From positions 558,001 to 622,000 of the forward strand of contig NZ_PDFK01000003.1 of the NCBI RefSeq assembly GCF_002845985.1: DNA of 64,000 nucleotides. Direction: 5' to 3'. Shown piece by piece: positions 63,101-64,000 of the stretch. Positions within the stretch are counted from its first letter, which is position 1. The number at the start of each line of letters is the position of its first letter. Origin of the DNA: Lysinibacillus fusiformis. Its GTDB lineage: Bacteria > Bacillota > Bacilli > Bacillales_A > Planococcaceae. The notes under the pieces are model-generated. The model was given only the letters and a program-made list of their open reading frames with translations, ran no database searches and was not told the DNA's origin. A program made the position numbers and the translations under genes.

Positions 63101-63978
63101 ATGGCATCAGATAATCTCTTTAGAACAATAGCAGCAACCCCTTCACCTCCGATAATTCCATCTGCACTTTCATCAAATGGTGAACATCTATATTTTGTGC
63201 TTCTTACAACATAATCAGGCGCTTCCTCTTCCCAATAAGGAAATAAATTCAAATTCACTCCAGCGACTACCGCTAAGTTACAATCCCCCTGCTTAAGCGC
63301 ATTTTTAGCAACATGAACAGCGGCTAAAGAAGAGGAACAACTCGTATTAATTGTCATAACTGGACCTTTAAGATCGAATGCATATGATAAATGATAGCCC
63401 AGATTAGCAGGTATATTTGAAATAAAAGCCCGCTCATCTTTTTCTTCAAATAAATTTAAATAATCAAATGCAGGATGAGGAGTATGCGCTATAAATACGC
63501 CAGTATTTGAATCCTTTAGATGATTTTCCTTGTATCCTGCCATGTACAAGGACTCTAATGCAACCTGTAAAAACAAACGCTCCGCTGGCCCCATAAATTG
63601 AGCTTCATGTTCATTCAATCCGAATTGTTCAGGGTCAAACTGTTCAATGTTCGTTAGCCATGAGCCATACGATCTTGGATCATTCGTTAAATTATTTTTC
63701 AAATGGTTATACATGTCATGCAATTTAGGGTTAGAATTAACAATTAAATCAAAACGCTCTTTTGAAAATTCAGTCACAAAATCCTTTTTATTTATGAGAC
63801 CTGTCCATAGATCATCCAGGTTTGAGACATTAGGAAATCTTAAAGACATACCAACAATTGCGAGTGGTTCACTTGTTTCTTTTTCCATTTCATCTAGTAA
63901 ATTTAATGCTAAATTTGTATCCAACTTATTTTCTTCTACTAAACTTAATATTTTTTTAGACATTGTGCTGTACATCAT
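60130..63978 (-). CDS. AT-less PKS module KS-KR-ACP with atypical KR
   Basis: 1282 residues from ATG 63978 (AGGAGAGAAGAAA upstream). KS (about 35-460) has the active Cys in NTSCSSSLAAVH, His in VEAHGAGTQVGD (usually AHGTGT) and NFGHMGDAAG. No AT follows. The KR region (about 870-1080) keeps the cofactor loop VIAGGTGYLG and the Ser in LFSSISSLMG. The catalytic Tyr is replaced (ECCAVNQYLD for YxAAN) and the HAAG motif is absent, so reduction is doubtful. The ACP is at FFSLGGSSLSALRF. The N-terminal KILSLVEENKLDTNLALNLL and C-terminal SEEALSLLLNKH segments resemble docking helices. Confidence 0.92.
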   Translation of the reverse strand: MMYSTMSKKILSLVEENKLDTNLALNLLDEMEKETSEPLAIVGMSLRFPNVSNLDDLWTGLINKKDFVTEFSKERFDLIVNSNPKLHDMYNHLKNNLTNDPRSYGSWLTNIEQFDPEQFGLNEHEAQFMGPAERLFLQVALESLYMAGYKENHLKDSNTGVFIAHTPHPAFDYLNLFEEKDERAFISNIPANLGYHLSYAFDLKGPVMTINTSCSSSLAAVHVAKNALKQGDCNLAVVAGVNLNLFPYWEEEAPDYVVRSTKYRCSPFDESADGIIGGEGVAAIVLKRLSDAINDNNHIHAVLKGSSISSDGASNGMQVPNPDAQSKAIMDALDDAKLSFNDIDFVEAHGAGTQVGDLLEVEGLKKAYLQKSNKTVECQLGSIKSNFGHMGDAAGIAGLIKAVLSIEKRTVPGLNHFVAENPKISFKETPFKVSSENKTFDEHKILRAGVNSIGISGTNVHVVLEEYRHHKQEQVTEKLTPLFISSKTRRALWDQIKTLASHLKNNENYSIQDLAYTLNNRRSHEQSRVCIFASDCHELLRKVERLLNVRTFEKVPKNFYTQGIFLADEHETQVDSIKNLDEFTASSSADKALMQRYLEGNNVTEECRELFKDGQLLPLPVSIFNTRRIWPSSKEAFQNQTKELFFEKKWLYYPYDKTTTDVALKAGSTWLFFVNKDDENIVELKNRMAALGIKIIEVLESDKFVKYTTEQYGIDINSEKDMYKLFENIGVDELRNLKGIIHSYTFKHLDETMETKENMEKSQEEGIFSLFNITKMLLEFEVTHPIQLNVMSSLTEQVQDNEKIIPARVTTFGLAKVISQEQPTISSYSIDHDLDGSSQDIATQLLKELQQDKDHRPELVAFRKSKRYTKVIERQSDDFNGNEIIVRANGNYVIAGGTGYLGVQLGKFLSEKQNVNIILLARNLLPDRMEWAKIIENNQSEDEMLIYKLMSIMEIESRGSTVTILQCDVTDEHAVKETFAKIRQDFGEINGAFMLVKQLYHLWIKELTLSQFKKGIHNRVIGTYLVEKELNPEPLDFFILFSSISSLMGTKSASECCAVNQYLDSMAGYLNQKGINGKTMNFTLILDDKKDFGSDTAIPPIDFVDFQNSLNLFFTKGYEWSLISRFDLEQVHYLKPVIKIPFGERFWNEVERFNQSKNNQNESISTEEVVVKSEFTLSEIEASIREIWKTVLGISTIKEIDNFFSLGGSSLSALRFVHLFKNKFIDLKFEISDLYSNPTFQDQIVYCDHFYNAKDELSDILEAFESDDISSEEALSLLLNKH

Positions 63979-64000
63979 TTTCTTCTCTCCTATCAAAGTC

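Overview
The window reads as chromosomal DNA of a low-GC, endospore-forming Bacillales, most like Lysinibacillus or a close relative. This rests on AT-rich codon use, strong AGGAGG-type ribosome binding sites, frequent TTG/GTG starts, a DUF3231 (CotF-like) protein, a SUFU/ankyrin/DUF4259 gene row, a B. subtilis-like pbuE riboswitch and a LexA/Cheo-box operon. No rRNA, tRNA or CRISPR array was seen. Gene products are called from recognised motifs, not database searches.

Layout. 1-6.0 kb: minus-strand row of immunity-type or accessory proteins (DUF4259, ankyrin/DUF4274, SUFU) and a papain-like peptidase. 6.3-14.98 kb: small membrane proteins, an AdcR-like MarR regulator with an MFS pump, oleate hydratase, MsrA and a GNAT acetyltransferase. 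15.0-26.3 kb: a gene graveyard (decayed ABC ATPase, second copies of an SOS polymerase operon, IS1182-type transposase) around an intact SOS-type uvrX-yolD operon and a large subtilisin-like protease whose C-terminus is a hexanucleotide microsatellite. 26.4-37.9 kb: cupin and CotF-like proteins, Ca2+ P-type ATPase, purine efflux pump PbuE under a purine riboswitch, signal peptidase, LCP ligase, and an IclR-associated M24 peptidase/PLP enzyme pair. 38.06-38.67 kb: a nested 21-bp/103-bp tandem repeat. 38.8-47.5 kb: MarR-SDR operon, ECF sigma/anti-sigma pair, heterodimeric ABC exporter with a leader-peptide attenuator, and a tandem crcB pair.

47.7-64.0 kb: a minus-strand NRPS/trans-AT PKS operon that runs off the right edge. 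In transcription order it has a PKS (KS, KR-like domain lacking its Tyr, ACP), a discrete acyltransferase, an NRPS (A-PCP-C-A-PCP), an NRPS (C-A-PCP), a type II thioesterase, a lysine 2,3-aminomutase and a SAM methyltransferase, ending at a strong terminator. Hand-read adenylation codes suggest Leu, Ser (or Ser-like) and a basic diamino acid (Orn/Lys/beta-Lys). The embedded aminomutase makes beta-lysine a plausible building block. This is the best candidate for an undescribed system.

Other notable points are a pbuE-type riboswitch with C at the specificity position (predicted guanine rather than adenine), with a compensating change in its terminator; a terminator whose 3' arm is the next gene's Shine-Dalgarno; and matching 12-bp IclR-candidate operators at two promoters.
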